Notes under the pieces: generated by a model
What the model was told of the DNA's origin: nothing
Databases searched by the model: none
What the model saw: the letters and a program-made list of their open reading frames with translations, nothing else
NCBI RefSeq assembly: GCF_002736145.1
Contig: NZ_CP024160.1
Location: forward strand, 124,001 to 188,000
Reading direction: 5' to 3'
DNA from: Collinsella aerofaciens
GTDB taxonomy: Bacteria > Actinomycetota > Coriobacteriia > Coriobacteriales > Coriobacteriaceae
Length of the DNA: 64,000 nucleotides
Shown here: piece after piece, positions 41,512 through 56,108 of the stretch
Layout: each line of letters begins with the position of its first letter
Position numbering within the stretch: the first letter of the stretch is position 1
Translations under genes and position numbers: made by a program

Positions 41512-42066
41512 ATAGCTAAGTCTGATGACACCCGCATCAACGACGAGATCACTGCATCTTCGTGTCGTTTGATTGGCGTCGATGGCTCTCAGCTCGGCCT
41601 GTTCGCCATCCGCGATGCCCAGCGCGTCGCCGACGATCAGGGTCTCGACCTAGTCGAGATCGCTCCCAACGCGGAGCCGCCGGTCTGCAAGGTCATGGAC
41701 TACGGTAAGTTCAAGTACCAGCAGGCCATGAAGGCCAAGGCTGCTCGTAAGAACCAGTCCAAGGTCGAGGTCAAGGAAATGAAGTTCCGACCCAAGATCG
41801 ACGTTGGCGACTACGAGACCAAGAAGGGTCACGTTCTGCGCTTCCTCAAGAAGGGCGCACGCGTTAAGATCACCATCATGTTCCGCGGCCGTGAGATGGC
41901 TCACCCGGAGCAGGGCCTTAACGTTCTCGAGCGTCTCGCCGAGGATCTCAAGCCTTACGCTACGGTCGAGTCCAAGCCTAAGATGGAAGGCCGTAACATG
42001 CTTATGCTGCTCGCCCCGATTAAGGGCGCCTTCGATGAGGATAAAGCGGCAAGCGATAGCAAGTAA
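41512..42066 (+). CDS. infC: translation initiation factor IF-3, probable AUA start
   Basis: A 184-residue IF-3 that keeps the 30S subunit free and proof-reads initiation codons. I place the start at the ATA at 41512: GGAGG (41499-41503) lies 8 bp upstream, and the protein then begins (M)AKSDDTRINDEI as usual. The only in-frame ATG, at 41497, overlaps that GGAGG and has no site of its own. IF-3 genes of E. coli and B. subtilis use AUU to allow autoregulation; AUA here would serve the same end. Family marks are LVEIAPNAEPPVCKVMDYGK and KIDVGDYETKKGHVLRFL. Confidence 0.93.
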   Translation: MAKSDDTRINDEITASSCRLIGVDGSQLGLFAIRDAQRVADDQGLDLVEIAPNAEPPVCKVMDYGKFKYQQAMKAKAARKNQSKVEVKEMKFRPKIDVGDYETKKGHVLRFLKKGARVKITIMFRGREMAHPEQGLNVLERLAEDLKPYATVESKPKMEGRNMLMLLAPIKGAFDEDKAASDSK

Positions 42067-42098
42067 CTAGTGTTCTGTAACCGATTAAGGAGTATTTC

Positions 42099-42290
42099 AT
42101 GCCTAAGATGAAGTCCCACAGCGGCACCAAGAAGCGTTTCCGCAAGACTGGTACCGGCAAGCTTATGCGCGCCAAGGCTTTCAAGAGCCACATCCTGAGC
42201 AAGAAGTCCACCAAGCGTAAGCGTGGCTTCCGTCAGGAGACCGAGATCGCCGCTGCCGACCGCAAGGTCATCAAGTCGCGTCTCGCCTAA
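42099..42290 (+). CDS. rpmI: ribosomal protein bL35
   Basis: A 63-residue, very basic protein ([20 protein letters not shown]...) of the large ribosomal subunit, in the universal infC-rpmI-rplT order. It starts at an ATG behind AAGGAG, 32 bp after infC. Full length. Confidence 0.97.
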   Translation: MPKMKSHSGTKKRFRKTGTGKLMRAKAFKSHILSKKSTKRKRGFRQETEIAAADRKVIKSRLA

Positions 42291-42335
42291 GTTCGCGTTC
42301 CCGTTTTCGTTTTACCATCTAGGAGTTGATAGAAC

Positions 42336-42695
42336 ATGGCACGTATTAAGCGCGCTGTTGCCGCCAAGAAGAAGCGCCGTACCGTTATGCACCGTGCGAA
42401 GGGTTACTACGGTGCCGCTTCGCGTACTTACAAGCATGCTAAAGAGCAGGTCCAGCACTCCCTGCAGTATCAGTATCGTGATCGCCGCAACAAGAAGCGC
42501 GAGATTCGTTCTCTCTGGATCACTCGTATCAACGCTGCTGCTCGCCTGAACGATATTTCTTACTCTCAGTTCATGCACGGCCTGAAGGTTGCCGGCATCG
42601 AGCTCGACCGCAAGGTCCTGGCTCAGATGGCTTACGAGGACATCGAGTCCTTCAACGAGCTGGCTACCATCGCCAAGAAGGCTCTCGAGGCCTAA
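42336..42695 (+). CDS. rplT: ribosomal protein bL20
   Basis: A 119-residue 23S-binding protein (MARIKRAVAAKKKRRTVMHR...; RITAAARLN-like RINAAARLND region). It starts at an ATG behind AGGAG. L20 represses its own operon in E. coli and B. subtilis, which may apply to the leader before infC. Last gene of the operon. Confidence 0.97.
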   Translation: MARIKRAVAAKKKRRTVMHRAKGYYGAASRTYKHAKEQVQHSLQYQYRDRRNKKREIRSLWITRINAAARLNDISYSQFMHGLKVAGIELDRKVLAQMAYEDIESFNELATIAKKALEA

Positions 42696-42715
42696 TAGAT
42701 TCTCTTGAATCGCTA

Positions 42716-42752
42716 GGGGAGTGTCGCGTTGTGCGCGGCGCTCCCTCTTTTT
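42716..42752 (+). terminator. terminator of infC-rpmI-rplT
   Basis: GGGAGTG (42717-42723) pairs with CGCTCCC (42739-42745), with a secondary CGC/GCG stem inside, followed by TCTTTTT. It lies 21 bp after the rplT stop. Confidence 0.85.
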
Positions 42753-42754
42753 AT

Positions 42755-43230
42755 CTGAAGCGCGGTTTACATTGCTAAAAGCGCGGGTAGATAGACACTT
42801 ACAGGTGACCGATCTCTATATATTCCTGAACCAAAGGGTCATCATCTGATACGTGCGGAAGATCCACACCAGTCTTTCTATTACCTATAGAAAGCGATAT
42901 GTTGTGTAGGACTTGTGAAGAGTGGAATTGACGTCCCACAAGGCTTCGCGGTCTGGCAATATATCTCCTTGCCGCGCGGCCCGGTCGGACCGGATCAGCC
43001 GCGGGGCGTGCACCTTGAGAACCGGATACTGCGAGGATGGACACTTACTTCAGTGTCGCATCCGGGCAGACATCGAACCATTTGAAATGGTCTAACTTGG
43101 ATTTGTTTTTCGCAAGGCCGCCGAGAGGCGGCCCCGAGAAATTCCTTTTCCTATACTAAAACCATATGAATCGAACGGAACCGATCAGCGATGAACTGAG
43201 AGGACCGGACGGGCTCGAAGCCCATACATT
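42755..43230 (+). promoter_or_regulatory. rRNA operon upstream and leader region
   Basis: About 476 bp before 16S with no gene. It should contain the rrn promoter, but no textbook -35/-10 pair was found. Hairpins are CTTTCTAT/ATAGAAAG (42874-42894) and GGCCGCC/GGCGGCC (43116-43133). The leader motif ACCTTGAGAACCG (43012-43024) recurs almost unchanged in the 16S-23S spacer (44870-44882), as expected of antitermination or processing signals present before both large rRNAs. Confidence 0.6.
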
Positions 43231-48108
<4,878 letters not shown>

Positions 48109-48257
48109 GAACCGCACCTCGCGGCCCGCGGGACTGAGCGCTCATGCGCGCGGTCCGGGCACGAGGATGCCCCCGAGTCATACTTTCCTATGCGCCATGC
48201 GGCCCCCAGGGCACGTGAGTAGACACCGGACACCGTAACGGTGGGCGCCGCCCACCG

Positions 48258-48373
48258 GTCAGCGGCCAGAGCATGGGGGGCACGCCCGGTCCCGTTCCGA
48301 ACCCGGAAGCTAAGCCCCATCGCGCCGAGAGTACTGCGGGGTCAGCCCGTGGGAGGCCAGGGCGCCGCTGACC
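48258..48373 (+). rRNA. 5S ribosomal RNA
   Basis: About 116 nt containing CCCGTTCCGAACCCGGAAGC and GAGAGTACTGCGGGGTCAGC. The terminal stem extends outside the mature ends: CCACCGGTCAGCGGC (from 48252) pairs with GCCGCTGACCGGTGG, probably an RNase processing stem. About 150 bp separate it from 23S, with no tRNA. Confidence 0.95.
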
Positions 48374-48409
48374 GGTGGACGGCACCGAGCCGTACGCTTG
48401 AACTGAGAA

Positions 48410-48439
48410 GGGGGAGGCCTCGCGGCCTCCCCCTTTTTT
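48410..48439 (+). terminator. rRNA operon terminator
   Basis: GGGGGAGGCC (48410-48419) pairs exactly with GGCCTCCCCC (48424-48433) around TCGC and is followed by TTTTTT. About 37 bp after 5S. Confidence 0.95.
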
Positions 48440-48566
48440 GCGTTTTATAGAGAGCTGTAATACAAGAACTCGCCTTCTTTTAGCTTGTCTTACTGTTTGG
48501 CTGTATTTTGAGTCCTTCTTTTGTATTTGCGCGATAATAACTCCCATTGGCGTTAGGGAGGACTTG

Positions 48567-49208
48567 ATGTTTACCGTTTTTGTCTTGGGCAATATTGCTT
48601 CGGGTAAGTCGACTGCCTGCCGCTATCTCGAATCTCATGGCGCCATGCTTATCGATCTGGACGAGCTTGCCAAATCGCTGTATGTGCCAGGCTCCGATAT
48701 CGTCAATGCCCTCGCGGAAGAATTTGGCTGGGATATTTTGGACGAGGAGGGCGGCGTTCGCCGTAACATCCTCGCTTCTCGAGCTTTTGTTTCTCCTGAT
48801 GCGGTCGCGAGGCTCAATAGCATTGTGCACCCCGTTCTCATTGAGCAGCTGTCACTGAGGATTCTTGATCCGGTTTGCTGCACGGTTTCGTCCCCCCGTT
48901 ATCCCTTTGCGGTTGTCGAGGTTTCTGCCCCGACTGGTTTTGAGGATGCATTTGGTTTGGCTGATGAAATTCTGGTCATCAGCGCCCCTTTGTCAGTTCG
49001 TCGCGAGCGCGCTATTCATCGTGGTATGGAGCCATCTGATTTCGATGCCCGTTCTGCTTGCCAGCCCGATGAGTCTGCGCTGTGCAATCTCGCTACAACG
49101 GTGATTGATAATGCCGCATGCGATAATTCGCTCTTTGAGCAGCTTGACTCTTGGCTTGCATTCCATGGGTTTATAGACACCGCGAATAAGGAGGATGCCG
49201 ATGCCTAA
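48567..49208 (+). CDS. coaE: dephospho-CoA kinase
   Basis: A 213-residue P-loop kinase for the last step of coenzyme A synthesis. The ATG at 48567 follows AGGGAGGAC; a longer frame starting in the rRNA terminator is discounted. Features are GNIASGKSTACRYLES (P-loop, about residue 8), IDLDELAKSLY and LNSIVHPVLIEQL; an insert between residues 105 and 120 breaks the usual spacing to VEVSAPTGFE. The product is longer and more divergent than typical CoaE but the core is intact. The end overlaps the next gene by 8 bp. Confidence 0.85.
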   Translation: MFTVFVLGNIASGKSTACRYLESHGAMLIDLDELAKSLYVPGSDIVNALAEEFGWDILDEEGGVRRNILASRAFVSPDAVARLNSIVHPVLIEQLSLRILDPVCCTVSSPRYPFAVVEVSAPTGFEDAFGLADEILVISAPLSVRRERAIHRGMEPSDFDARSACQPDESALCNLATTVIDNAACDNSLFEQLDSWLAFHGFIDTANKEDADA

Positions 49209-49782
49209 GACACGTTTCTTTGCGTGGTATCGCCTTATACCGCTGGCTGCCGTTTTTGCCTTCGGCCTTATCTCATTCGTTTACTCGTGTGCTCCTGCCG
49301 CTTTCTTTAAGCCGCTGTATCCGATTGACTACGAGGCATATGTAAAGCAATCCAGTATTTCGCATAATCTGGATCCGTATCTGGTGTGCGCTGTTATTAA
49401 GTCGGAATCGAATTGGGATCCCAAGGCCGAATCGAATCAGGGTGCTCAGGGATTGATGCAGCTGATGCCCGTGACTGCCCAGGATATGATTGCCAAAGGT
49501 CTTGTCGATGGTAGCGAGTATTCAGCCGACAACCTTAACGATCCCGCTACGAACATCGAGTTTGGCTGCGCATACCTCTCGTATCTTCTGACCTATTTCA
49601 ACGGGTCGACTGACAGTGCCATTGCCGCCTATAACGCCGGTATGGGCAATGTCGACGGATGGGCGCAGCAGAACACGTCACTTCATAATGCGATTACCTT
49701 CCCTGAAACTCAGGCTTATCTGATTCGTGTCAATAATGCCTGGGTTCGCTATAAGACCCTCTATCCCGATCGGTTCGTATAG
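49201..49782 (+). CDS. lytic transglycosylase (SLT domain)
   Basis: A 193-residue exported or membrane-anchored peptidoglycan lyase. The ATG at 49201 lies 6 bp after AAGGAGG; the one at 49195 touches it. A hydrophobic segment near residues 12-30 (IPLAAVFAFGLISFVYSC) is a signal or anchor. The SLT domain shows the catalytic Glu in IKSESNWDPKAES, then QGAQGLMQLMPVTAQDM and AIAAYNAGMGNVDGW. It cuts glycan strands during wall growth. Coupled to coaE. Confidence 0.92.
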   Translation: MPKTRFFAWYRLIPLAAVFAFGLISFVYSCAPAAFFKPLYPIDYEAYVKQSSISHNLDPYLVCAVIKSESNWDPKAESNQGAQGLMQLMPVTAQDMIAKGLVDGSEYSADNLNDPATNIEFGCAYLSYLLTYFNGSTDSAIAAYNAGMGNVDGWAQQNTSLHNAITFPETQAYLIRVNNAWVRYKTLYPDRFV

Positions 49783-49833
49783 GACTATGCCTGCCGCCTG
49801 CGTATACTGCAGATATATGAGTTAGGAGTATCC

Positions 49834-52074
49834 ATGGCGGAATTTGAAGTTGAGCGTGTTGGAGGAGAGCTCAAACGTTTTGGCGTTGAGGGCTCTGAGG
49901 TGGCATTTAAGGTTGTATCTCCTTATGAGCCTGCAGGTTCTCAGCCTAAGGCCATTGAGTCGCTTGTGCAGGGTGTGAGGGACGGAGATCGCTATCAGGT
50001 TTTGCTGGGCGTGACTGGTTCGGGCAAGACCTTCACGATGGCTAAGACTATTGAGGCCCTGGGGAAGCCGACGCTGGTCATGGCTCCCAATAAAACGCTC
50101 GCCGCTCAGCTTGCGAGCGAGCTCAAAGAGTTCTTTCCCAACAACGCTGTGGTCTACTTTGTCTCGTACTACGACTACTATCAGCCCGAGGCGTATGTGC
50201 CGCAAAGCGATACATATATCGAGAAAGACTCCTCGATTAACGAAGAGGTCGAGATGCTGCGCCATCAGGCGACCGCGTCACTGCTCTCTCGACGCGATGT
50301 GATCGTTGTCGCATCGGTCTCGTGTATCTATGGCATTGGCTCTCCTGAGGACTATGCGGGTCTGGCTCCAAACGTCGACAAGAAGGTGCCGCTCGAGCGC
50401 GATGACTTTATCCATGCACTTATCGACATTCAATATGATCGCAATGACTATGACCTGGCACGCGGCACGTTCCGCGTGCGCGGCGATGTTGTCGACGTGT
50501 ATCCGCCTTATGCCGAGCATCCGTTGCGGTTTGAGTTCTTTGGCGACGAGGTCGAGCTGATTGCCGAGATCGATGAGGTCACCGGAGAGATGCTTCGTGA
50601 GTACGAGGCCATCCCCGTATGGCCGGCATCGCACTACGTGACCGAGAAGCCGAAGGTCAAGGCGGCTCTGAAATCGATCAGCGAAGAGTGCGAGAAGCGC
50701 GTGGCGGAGCTCAAGGCGACCGACAAGTTGCTCGAGGCGCAGCGTCTGCAGCAGCGCACCGATTATGATCTTGAGATGCTCGAGACGATGGGCTTTTGCA
50801 ACGGCATCGAGAACTACTCGCGTCATCTGGACGGTCGCAAGCCGGGTGAGCCGCCGTTTACCCTGATCGATTACTTTCCTAAGGACATGCTCTGTATCAT
50901 CGACGAGAGCCATGTGACGGTGCCGCAGATCCGCGGCATGCATGAAGGCGACCGCTCGCGTAAGGTAACGCTGGTGGAACACGGTTTTCGCCTGCCCTCG
51001 GCACTCGATAATCGCCCGCTTCGTTTCGATGAGTTTGAGGCAAGGATACCCCAGTTTATCTATGTTTCGGCCACGCCGGGCGACTACGAGCTGCGGGTGA
51101 GCCAAAACGACGTGGAGCAGATTATTCGTCCGACCGGTCTGCTCGACCCCAAGATCGATGTGCGTCCGGTTCGTGGGCAGATTGACGATCTTGAGGACGA
51201 GATTCGCGAGCGCGTTGCCCGCAAGGAGCGCGTGCTGGTGACCACGCTCACCAAGCGCATGGCCGAGGACCTGACCGACCATCTGCTTGATGCCGGCATT
51301 AAGGTCAATTACATGCACTCCGATACAGCGACGATGGACCGTGTCGAGATCCTGCGAACGCTGCGCGAGGGCAAGATCGATGTTCTCGTTGGCATCAACC
51401 TGCTTCGCGAGGGCCTAGACCTTCCCGAGGTCTCACTGGTGGCAATTCTCGATGCCGATAAGGAAGGCTTCTTGCGCAACCGCCGTTCGCTGATTCAGAC
51501 GATTGGCCGCGCGGCCCGTAACGCCGATGGCGAAGTCATCATGTATGCGGACGTTGTGACCGATTCGATGAAAGAGGCCATCGAGGAGACGCAGCGCCGT
51601 CGCGAGATTCAGATGGCATATAACGAAGAGCATGGCATTGTGCCAAAGACGGTGCGCAAGGCCATCAACGACATCTCAAGTTTTATTGCCGAGGCCGAAA
51701 AAACCGTGGGTTCCAAGGGGCGCTCGAAGGGCGACTCTCTTGGCCATGGCGCATTCTATACGCCCGATGAGTCGGGCGAGGGTGGCGTGCCGGAAACGGT
51801 GGCGTCCGAGCAGACACTTGCGGGGCAGTTGGAAGAACTGCCGCATGACGAGCTTGTGCGGATCGTCGAAACCATGGAAGAGGATATGCGTAACGCTTCT
51901 GCCGCCATGGACTTTGAGGAGGCGGCGCGCCTGCGCGATGCCGTCGTTCAGATTCGGGCGATGCTCGAGGGTGCGTCTGAGGACGAGACGATTGAGCGCT
52001 TACGTTCGCAGGCCCGCAAGGGTTCCATGTTCGCATCGGGCAGAAAACGCCAGGGTGCACGGTTTAAGAAATAG
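49834..52074 (+). CDS. uvrB: excinuclease ABC subunit B
   Basis: A 746-residue UvrB starting at an ATG behind GTTAGGAG. It has Walker [13 protein letters not shown], the beta-hairpin region [29 protein letters not shown], the helicase motifs [13 protein letters not shown] and QTIGRAARN, and a C-terminal UVR domain ([20 protein letters not shown]) for UvrC binding. It is about 70 residues longer than E. coli UvrB. A TATACT -10 lies near 49804. uvrA and uvrC lie 6 and 12 kb further on, with other genes between. Confidence 0.97.
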   Translation: MAEFEVERVGGELKRFGVEGSEVAFKVVSPYEPAGSQPKAIESLVQGVRDGDRYQVLLGVTGSGKTFTMAKTIEALGKPTLVMAPNKTLAAQLASELKEFFPNNAVVYFVSYYDYYQPEAYVPQSDTYIEKDSSINEEVEMLRHQATASLLSRRDVIVVASVSCIYGIGSPEDYAGLAPNVDKKVPLERDDFIHALIDIQYDRNDYDLARGTFRVRGDVVDVYPPYAEHPLRFEFFGDEVELIAEIDEVTGEMLREYEAIPVWPASHYVTEKPKVKAALKSISEECEKRVAELKATDKLLEAQRLQQRTDYDLEMLETMGFCNGIENYSRHLDGRKPGEPPFTLIDYFPKDMLCIIDESHVTVPQIRGMHEGDRSRKVTLVEHGFRLPSALDNRPLRFDEFEARIPQFIYVSATPGDYELRVSQNDVEQIIRPTGLLDPKIDVRPVRGQIDDLEDEIRERVARKERVLVTTLTKRMAEDLTDHLLDAGIKVNYMHSDTATMDRVEILRTLREGKIDVLVGINLLREGLDLPEVSLVAILDADKEGFLRNRRSLIQTIGRAARNADGEVIMYADVVTDSMKEAIEETQRRREIQMAYNEEHGIVPKTVRKAINDISSFIAEAEKTVGSKGRSKGDSLGHGAFYTPDESGEGGVPETVASEQTLAGQLEELPHDELVRIVETMEEDMRNASAAMDFEEAARLRDAVVQIRAMLEGASEDETIERLRSQARKGSMFASGRKRQGARFKK

Positions 52075-52081
52075 CGAACAG

Positions 52082-52120
52082 GCCCCGAGTTCCCTGTGGA
52101 GCTCGGGGCATGCGTCTTTT
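52082..52120 (+). terminator. terminator after uvrB
   Basis: GCCCCGAG (52082-52089) pairs with CTCGGGGC (52102-52109), with a further inner TCC/GGA stem, followed by ATGCGTCTTTT. It separates uvrB from the convergent flavoprotein gene. Confidence 0.7.
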
Positions 52121-52139
52121 GCGCGCTGGAATTCGTGCG

Positions 52140-53780
52140 TTAGAGGTCTGCGATCAGGGCTTCGGCACAACGGATGCCGTCGGTGGCCGCGCTCATGATG
52201 CCACCGGCATATCCAGCTCCCTCACCGCAAGGGTAGAGGCCCGGGGTCGACACGGCATGGCACGTTCGGTCTCGGGTGACAGTGACCGGTGAGCTCGAAC
52301 GAGTCTCCACGCCGGTAAGAACGGCATCGGGGCGGTCGTAGCCGCGTAGCTTTTTTCCGAGTAGGGGAAGTCCCAGGCGGAGCGAATCAACGATATGCTG
52401 CGGCAGGGCTTCGTCAATTGCCGTCCAGGTCACACCGAGCGGATAGGTGGGCTTTACCTTTCCGGGCGCCTTGCTGGCACGTCCTGCGAGGAAATCGCCG
52501 ACGAGCTGTGCCGGTGCGTTCCAGTTGGAACCGCCCAGGCGATAGGCGGCCGCCTCGCAGGCACGCTGGAGCTCGATGCCGGCGAGCGGGTCATCGTTGG
52601 GAAGGTCCTCTGGCGTGACGTTAACGAGCAGGGCGGCATTTGCGTTGCGTCCGTCGCGGGCATTGAGACTGGCCCCGTTGACGCACAGATGGCACGGTTC
52701 TGAAGAGGCGGCAACAACCTGTCCGCCGGGGCACATGCAAAACGAGAACACACTGCGGCCGTTGGAAAGATGGGCAACAAGTTTGTAGGGGGCTGCTCCG
52801 AGGGCGGGATGTCCCGCCGAGGCTCCATATTGGGCTTGGTCGATGTCGCGCTGCGGATGCTCGATGCGAACGCCCATGGCAAAGGTCTTTTGTGCGAGGG
52901 CCACGTTGTGGTCCTTAAGGAGCTTAAAAATATCGCGAGCAGAATGCCCGCAGGCGAGGATGAGGTGCTTTGTCTCGATTGGCTCGTAAGCGGCGTCTTG
53001 GGACGATTGGACATCAATACCGGTGATGGCGCCAGACGCGTCGATGCGAATGTCGACGAGCTTCGTTCGATAACGGACGACACCTCCGAGCTGCTCGATG
53101 CGCTGGGATATAGCGGTGACAACCGTGGGAAGGATGTCGGAGCCAATGTGCGGCTTGGCATCCCACAGAATATCGTGGGGCGCACCCGCCTCGACGAAGG
53201 TTTCGAGGATAAGGCGATGGGCGGGATTTTTGGTTCCCGTATTGAGCTTGCCGTCCGAGAAAGTCCCCGCGCCGCCCAGGCCAAACTGGATATTGCTCTC
53301 GGGGTCGAGGATGCGCTCCTTTAGAAAGAGGTCGATCGCCCGCGAGCGGCGAAATGCCGGGTCGCCGCGCTCGATGAGCAGGGGCTTAAGACCTGCTTCG
53401 GCGAGCGTAAGCGCAGCGAAAAGGCCGGCGCATCCGGCGCCGACAACGACAGGGCGTTCTTGAGGTGCGTCGGAGGCGGGGGAGGGGAATGAAGGCTCAT
53501 CGTCTTCTATCGCGCGTACGCGCGAGCGGTCACGCTCGGCAACGCTGTCGACCGCTTCTCGCTCGAGGTGGGGACTAGTCAGCTCAATACGAAAGCTCAG
53601 GATAAAATGGACGTCTCGTTTTTTGCGAGCGTCGATTGACTTGCGGTGGAGCTCGATGGACTTGATCTCGGAGTCCTTGCAACGTAGGACGCGCTTGGCG
53701 ACTCGCTTGCCAACAATGAGACAGGCATTTTCATCGCCGGCTTCATCGAGCGACGCGTTGACTTGGGTGATTTCAATCAT
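52140..53780 (-). CDS. FAD-dependent dehydrogenase-like flavoprotein (COG2509 type)
   Basis: A 546-residue protein starting at an ATG behind AAGGAGACC. An N-terminal part of about 110 residues (IEITQVNASLDEAGDENACL...) precedes the FAD-binding fold (VVVGAGCAGLFAALTLAEAG, about residue 110), with GLGGAGTFSDGKLNTG, ILACGHSARDIF, CPGGQVVAASSE and a C-terminal YPCGEGAGYAGGIMSAATDG. This pattern belongs to uncharacterised FAD dehydrogenases. The reaction is unknown. It follows another flavoprotein gene and mrp on the same strand but is separated from them by a terminator. Confidence 0.85.
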   Translation of the reverse strand: MIEITQVNASLDEAGDENACLIVGKRVAKRVLRCKDSEIKSIELHRKSIDARKKRDVHFILSFRIELTSPHLEREAVDSVAERDRSRVRAIEDDEPSFPSPASDAPQERPVVVGAGCAGLFAALTLAEAGLKPLLIERGDPAFRRSRAIDLFLKERILDPESNIQFGLGGAGTFSDGKLNTGTKNPAHRLILETFVEAGAPHDILWDAKPHIGSDILPTVVTAISQRIEQLGGVVRYRTKLVDIRIDASGAITGIDVQSSQDAAYEPIETKHLILACGHSARDIFKLLKDHNVALAQKTFAMGVRIEHPQRDIDQAQYGASAGHPALGAAPYKLVAHLSNGRSVFSFCMCPGGQVVAASSEPCHLCVNGASLNARDGRNANAALLVNVTPEDLPNDDPLAGIELQRACEAAAYRLGGSNWNAPAQLVGDFLAGRASKAPGKVKPTYPLGVTWTAIDEALPQHIVDSLRLGLPLLGKKLRGYDRPDAVLTGVETRSSSPVTVTRDRTCHAVSTPGLYPCGEGAGYAGGIMSAATDGIRCAEALIADL

Positions 53781-53798
53781 CGAGGTCTCCTTAGAGGC

Positions 53799-53830
53799 AA
53801 GAAAGAGGCCGTCCGGTATCCCAGACGGCC
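53799..53830 (-). terminator. terminator after BaiN-like gene
   Basis: GGCCGTC (53807-53813) pairs with GACGGCC (53824-53830); on the minus strand a TCTTTCTTG tail follows. It lies 30 bp after the stop of the gene ending at 53861. Confidence 0.75.
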
Positions 53831-53860
53831 CGAATGCGTTTTTGATTATAGACTGCGCGG

Positions 53861-55132
53861 CTACAGGCTGCTTGCAGCGCGAATGCCCGAGATCCAGGCC
53901 CACGCAAGGTTAAAGCCTCCGCAATCGGCGTCGATGTCGAGCGCTTCACCGCAGACGTAAAGCGGGGCGTCGACAACGCTGCGCGCGCGTAGGCTGGGTG
54001 TTGAGATGCTCTCGACAGATATGCCACCACGCGTGACCTGCGCTGAGCGCTCCTCGGCTGTTCCCTCGACGAGCAACTTAAAGTGTTTGAGGATCGAGAC
54101 CAGGTGGATGACATCGTTGGAGCCTGGATGGCACTGCTCGAACGCTGTGCAGACGACGCGGGAGAGTTGCGGGGCGAGCATGCCGTCGAGCCAACGGGGA
54201 TCGCGGGGCGAAAAGCCGCCGAGCAGCTCAACGCGCCGGTTGAGCATATCGAGCAACTCGTCTTTGGAGAGGTCGGGGAAAACGTCGAGCAGGATCGTAT
54301 CGCCGTGCTGGATACGACGAGAGAGGTTGAAGACAGCGACGCCCGAGATACCGAAGGTTCGAAACAGCACTTCACCGTCTTCGTGCCAGAGCTCATTATG
54401 ATTGTGGGCGAGCGTCAAGCGGGCACGGACGCGCAGGCCATCCAACGTCTTGAGTGCCGCCCGATCGCCAACGACCGTTGCCGATACGGGGCAGAGGACG
54501 GGGCGCAGCGAAGTGAGGGGGAGGCGAAACGTATCGGCGATACCGGTGGGGTAGCCGCCCGTGGCGATAATTACGGCGTGTGCCTGCAGGGTCGCGTTCT
54601 TGCGAGGGACATCGGCGAGCGCTTTCCGAAGCGAGCGGAGCTCCGATTTTCGGTCATCGTGCTTTTTTGCCTTGAGCGCCCGCGCTGGACGGTCTATTTG
54701 GAGTGCCCAGCCTTCGGAAGCTTTGTGCACTGAGGCAACGTTGGCTCCACAGATTAAGGTGATACCTAGGCGGTCGCAAACGTTGAGAAGCGCGTCGCGC
54801 ACCGATTCGGCGCGAAGGGAGCGCGGGTACAGCCGGCCTTCCTCGGAGGTTGTCATGATGCCCAGCGAGGAGAAGAACCCCATAAGCTCTTGTTCGGGCT
54901 GGGGGCCCATAACGGATTCGACGAATGCGGGGTGGTTATACCGCTGTGGATCAATCGATTCGTTGGAGAGGTTGCAGCGGCCGTTACCGGTCGCAAGGAG
55001 CTTGAGGCCGCAGGCGACATCGCGCTCAACGATGCAGACGCTTTTGCCAGCGCGTGCGGCCGTAATGGCGGCGGCGAGGCCTGAAGCCCCGCCGCCGATT
55101 ACCAAGACGTCATAGAGGGCGCTCGTGCTCAC
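53861..55132 (-). CDS. BaiN/HI0933-family NAD(P)/FAD-dependent oxidoreductase
   Basis: A 423-residue flavoprotein with a GTG start directly after the mrp stop. Features are LVIGGGASGLAAAITAARAG near the N-terminus, GLKLLATGNGRCNLSN, AVIIATGGYPTG and a C-terminal LYVCGEALDIDADCGGFNLA. The family includes BaiN, reported to reduce bile-acid intermediates, and many uncharacterised proteins, so a bile-acid role is only a possibility. It is co-transcribed with mrp, the upstream gene on the same strand. Confidence 0.85.
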   Translation of the reverse strand: MSTSALYDVLVIGGGASGLAAAITAARAGKSVCIVERDVACGLKLLATGNGRCNLSNESIDPQRYNHPAFVESVMGPQPEQELMGFFSSLGIMTTSEEGRLYPRSLRAESVRDALLNVCDRLGITLICGANVASVHKASEGWALQIDRPARALKAKKHDDRKSELRSLRKALADVPRKNATLQAHAVIIATGGYPTGIADTFRLPLTSLRPVLCPVSATVVGDRAALKTLDGLRVRARLTLAHNHNELWHEDGEVLFRTFGISGVAVFNLSRRIQHGDTILLDVFPDLSKDELLDMLNRRVELLGGFSPRDPRWLDGMLAPQLSRVVCTAFEQCHPGSNDVIHLVSILKHFKLLVEGTAEERSAQVTRGGISVESISTPSLRARSVVDAPLYVCGEALDIDADCGGFNLAWAWISGIRAASSL

Positions 55133-55963
55133 TTAGGCCTCGTCGGTCTCGTGCGGGGTAATAGCCTCGACGGCAGAGACTGCCTTGGGCAACATGCCAT
55201 CGGGCAGCGCGGTCTCGACCTCGCCCTTATCGCAGGCCTCGGCGAGTGCCGGATTAATGGGAAGCTGGCCCAAGATGTCGAGGTTATAGCGCTCTGCGAC
55301 CTCGGGGAGCTTGCTCTTGCCAAAGACCTCGATCTTCTTGCCGCAGTCGGGGCACTCAATATAGCTCATGTTCTCGACAATGCCCAGAATGGGGACGTTC
55401 ATCTTCTCGGCCATGTTGACCGCCTTGGCGACGATCATCGAGACCAGATCCTGCGGGCTCGTGACGATGACGATGCCGTCGACCGGCAGCGACTGGAAGA
55501 CGGTGAGCGCGACGTCGCCTGTTCCCGGAGGCATGTCGACCAGTAGGTAGTCGATGGGGCCCCACGAGGTCTCGCTCCAGAACTGCCTAATGGCGCCTGC
55601 GATGACCGGACCGCGCCAAAGGACGGGGTCGGTCTCGTTTTGGAGCAGCAGGTTGGAGCTCATGACCTTGACGCCGTGCTCGGAGATTTCGGGCAGCATA
55701 AGGTTGCCAAGGGCATGGACGTGGCGTCCACTCATACCGAACATCTTGGGGATAGAGGGACCGGTGATGTCGGCATCGAGGACGCCGACCTTGTGGCCGT
55801 GACGGGCAAGCTCGGTGGCGATGGCACCGGTGACAAATGACTTGCCGACACCGCCCTTGCCGGAAAGCACGGCGATGACGCGCTTGACCTCGGACAGCGT
55901 GTTCTCCTCAAATTGCGACGGCGACGTTTGTCCGCCGGCGGCCTGTGCGTGTTCGCAACCCAT
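55133..55963 (-). CDS. mrp: Mrp/NBP35-type iron-sulfur carrier ATPase
   Basis: A 276-residue P-loop ATPase. The ATG at 55963 follows AAAGGAG and gives an N-terminus MGCEHAQAAGG with an early Cys. It has the deviant Walker A LSGKGGVGKS, DADITGPSIPKMFG, VDMPPGTGD and the paired cysteines ECPDCGKK that carry a [4Fe-4S] cluster. It loads or transfers clusters to apoproteins. The adjacent genes encode flavoproteins, not obvious iron-sulfur clients. Confidence 0.93.
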   Translation of the reverse strand: MGCEHAQAAGGQTSPSQFEENTLSEVKRVIAVLSGKGGVGKSFVTGAIATELARHGHKVGVLDADITGPSIPKMFGMSGRHVHALGNLMLPEISEHGVKVMSSNLLLQNETDPVLWRGPVIAGAIRQFWSETSWGPIDYLLVDMPPGTGDVALTVFQSLPVDGIVIVTSPQDLVSMIVAKAVNMAEKMNVPILGIVENMSYIECPDCGKKIEVFGKSKLPEVAERYNLDILGQLPINPALAEACDKGEVETALPDGMLPKAVSAVEAITPHETDEA

Positions 55964-56108
55964 GTATGACTCCTTTGTATATGCTGGGGCCGGGGCCCCG
56001 CGATGTGACACGAGCGTCATTGTACCCTCGTTTGCGAGCGGGAGTCATTTGCGATGCGTTTGGGCCGAGCGTGCTTGCAATACGATGGGCCCAAGCGAAT
56101 GGGCGGGC

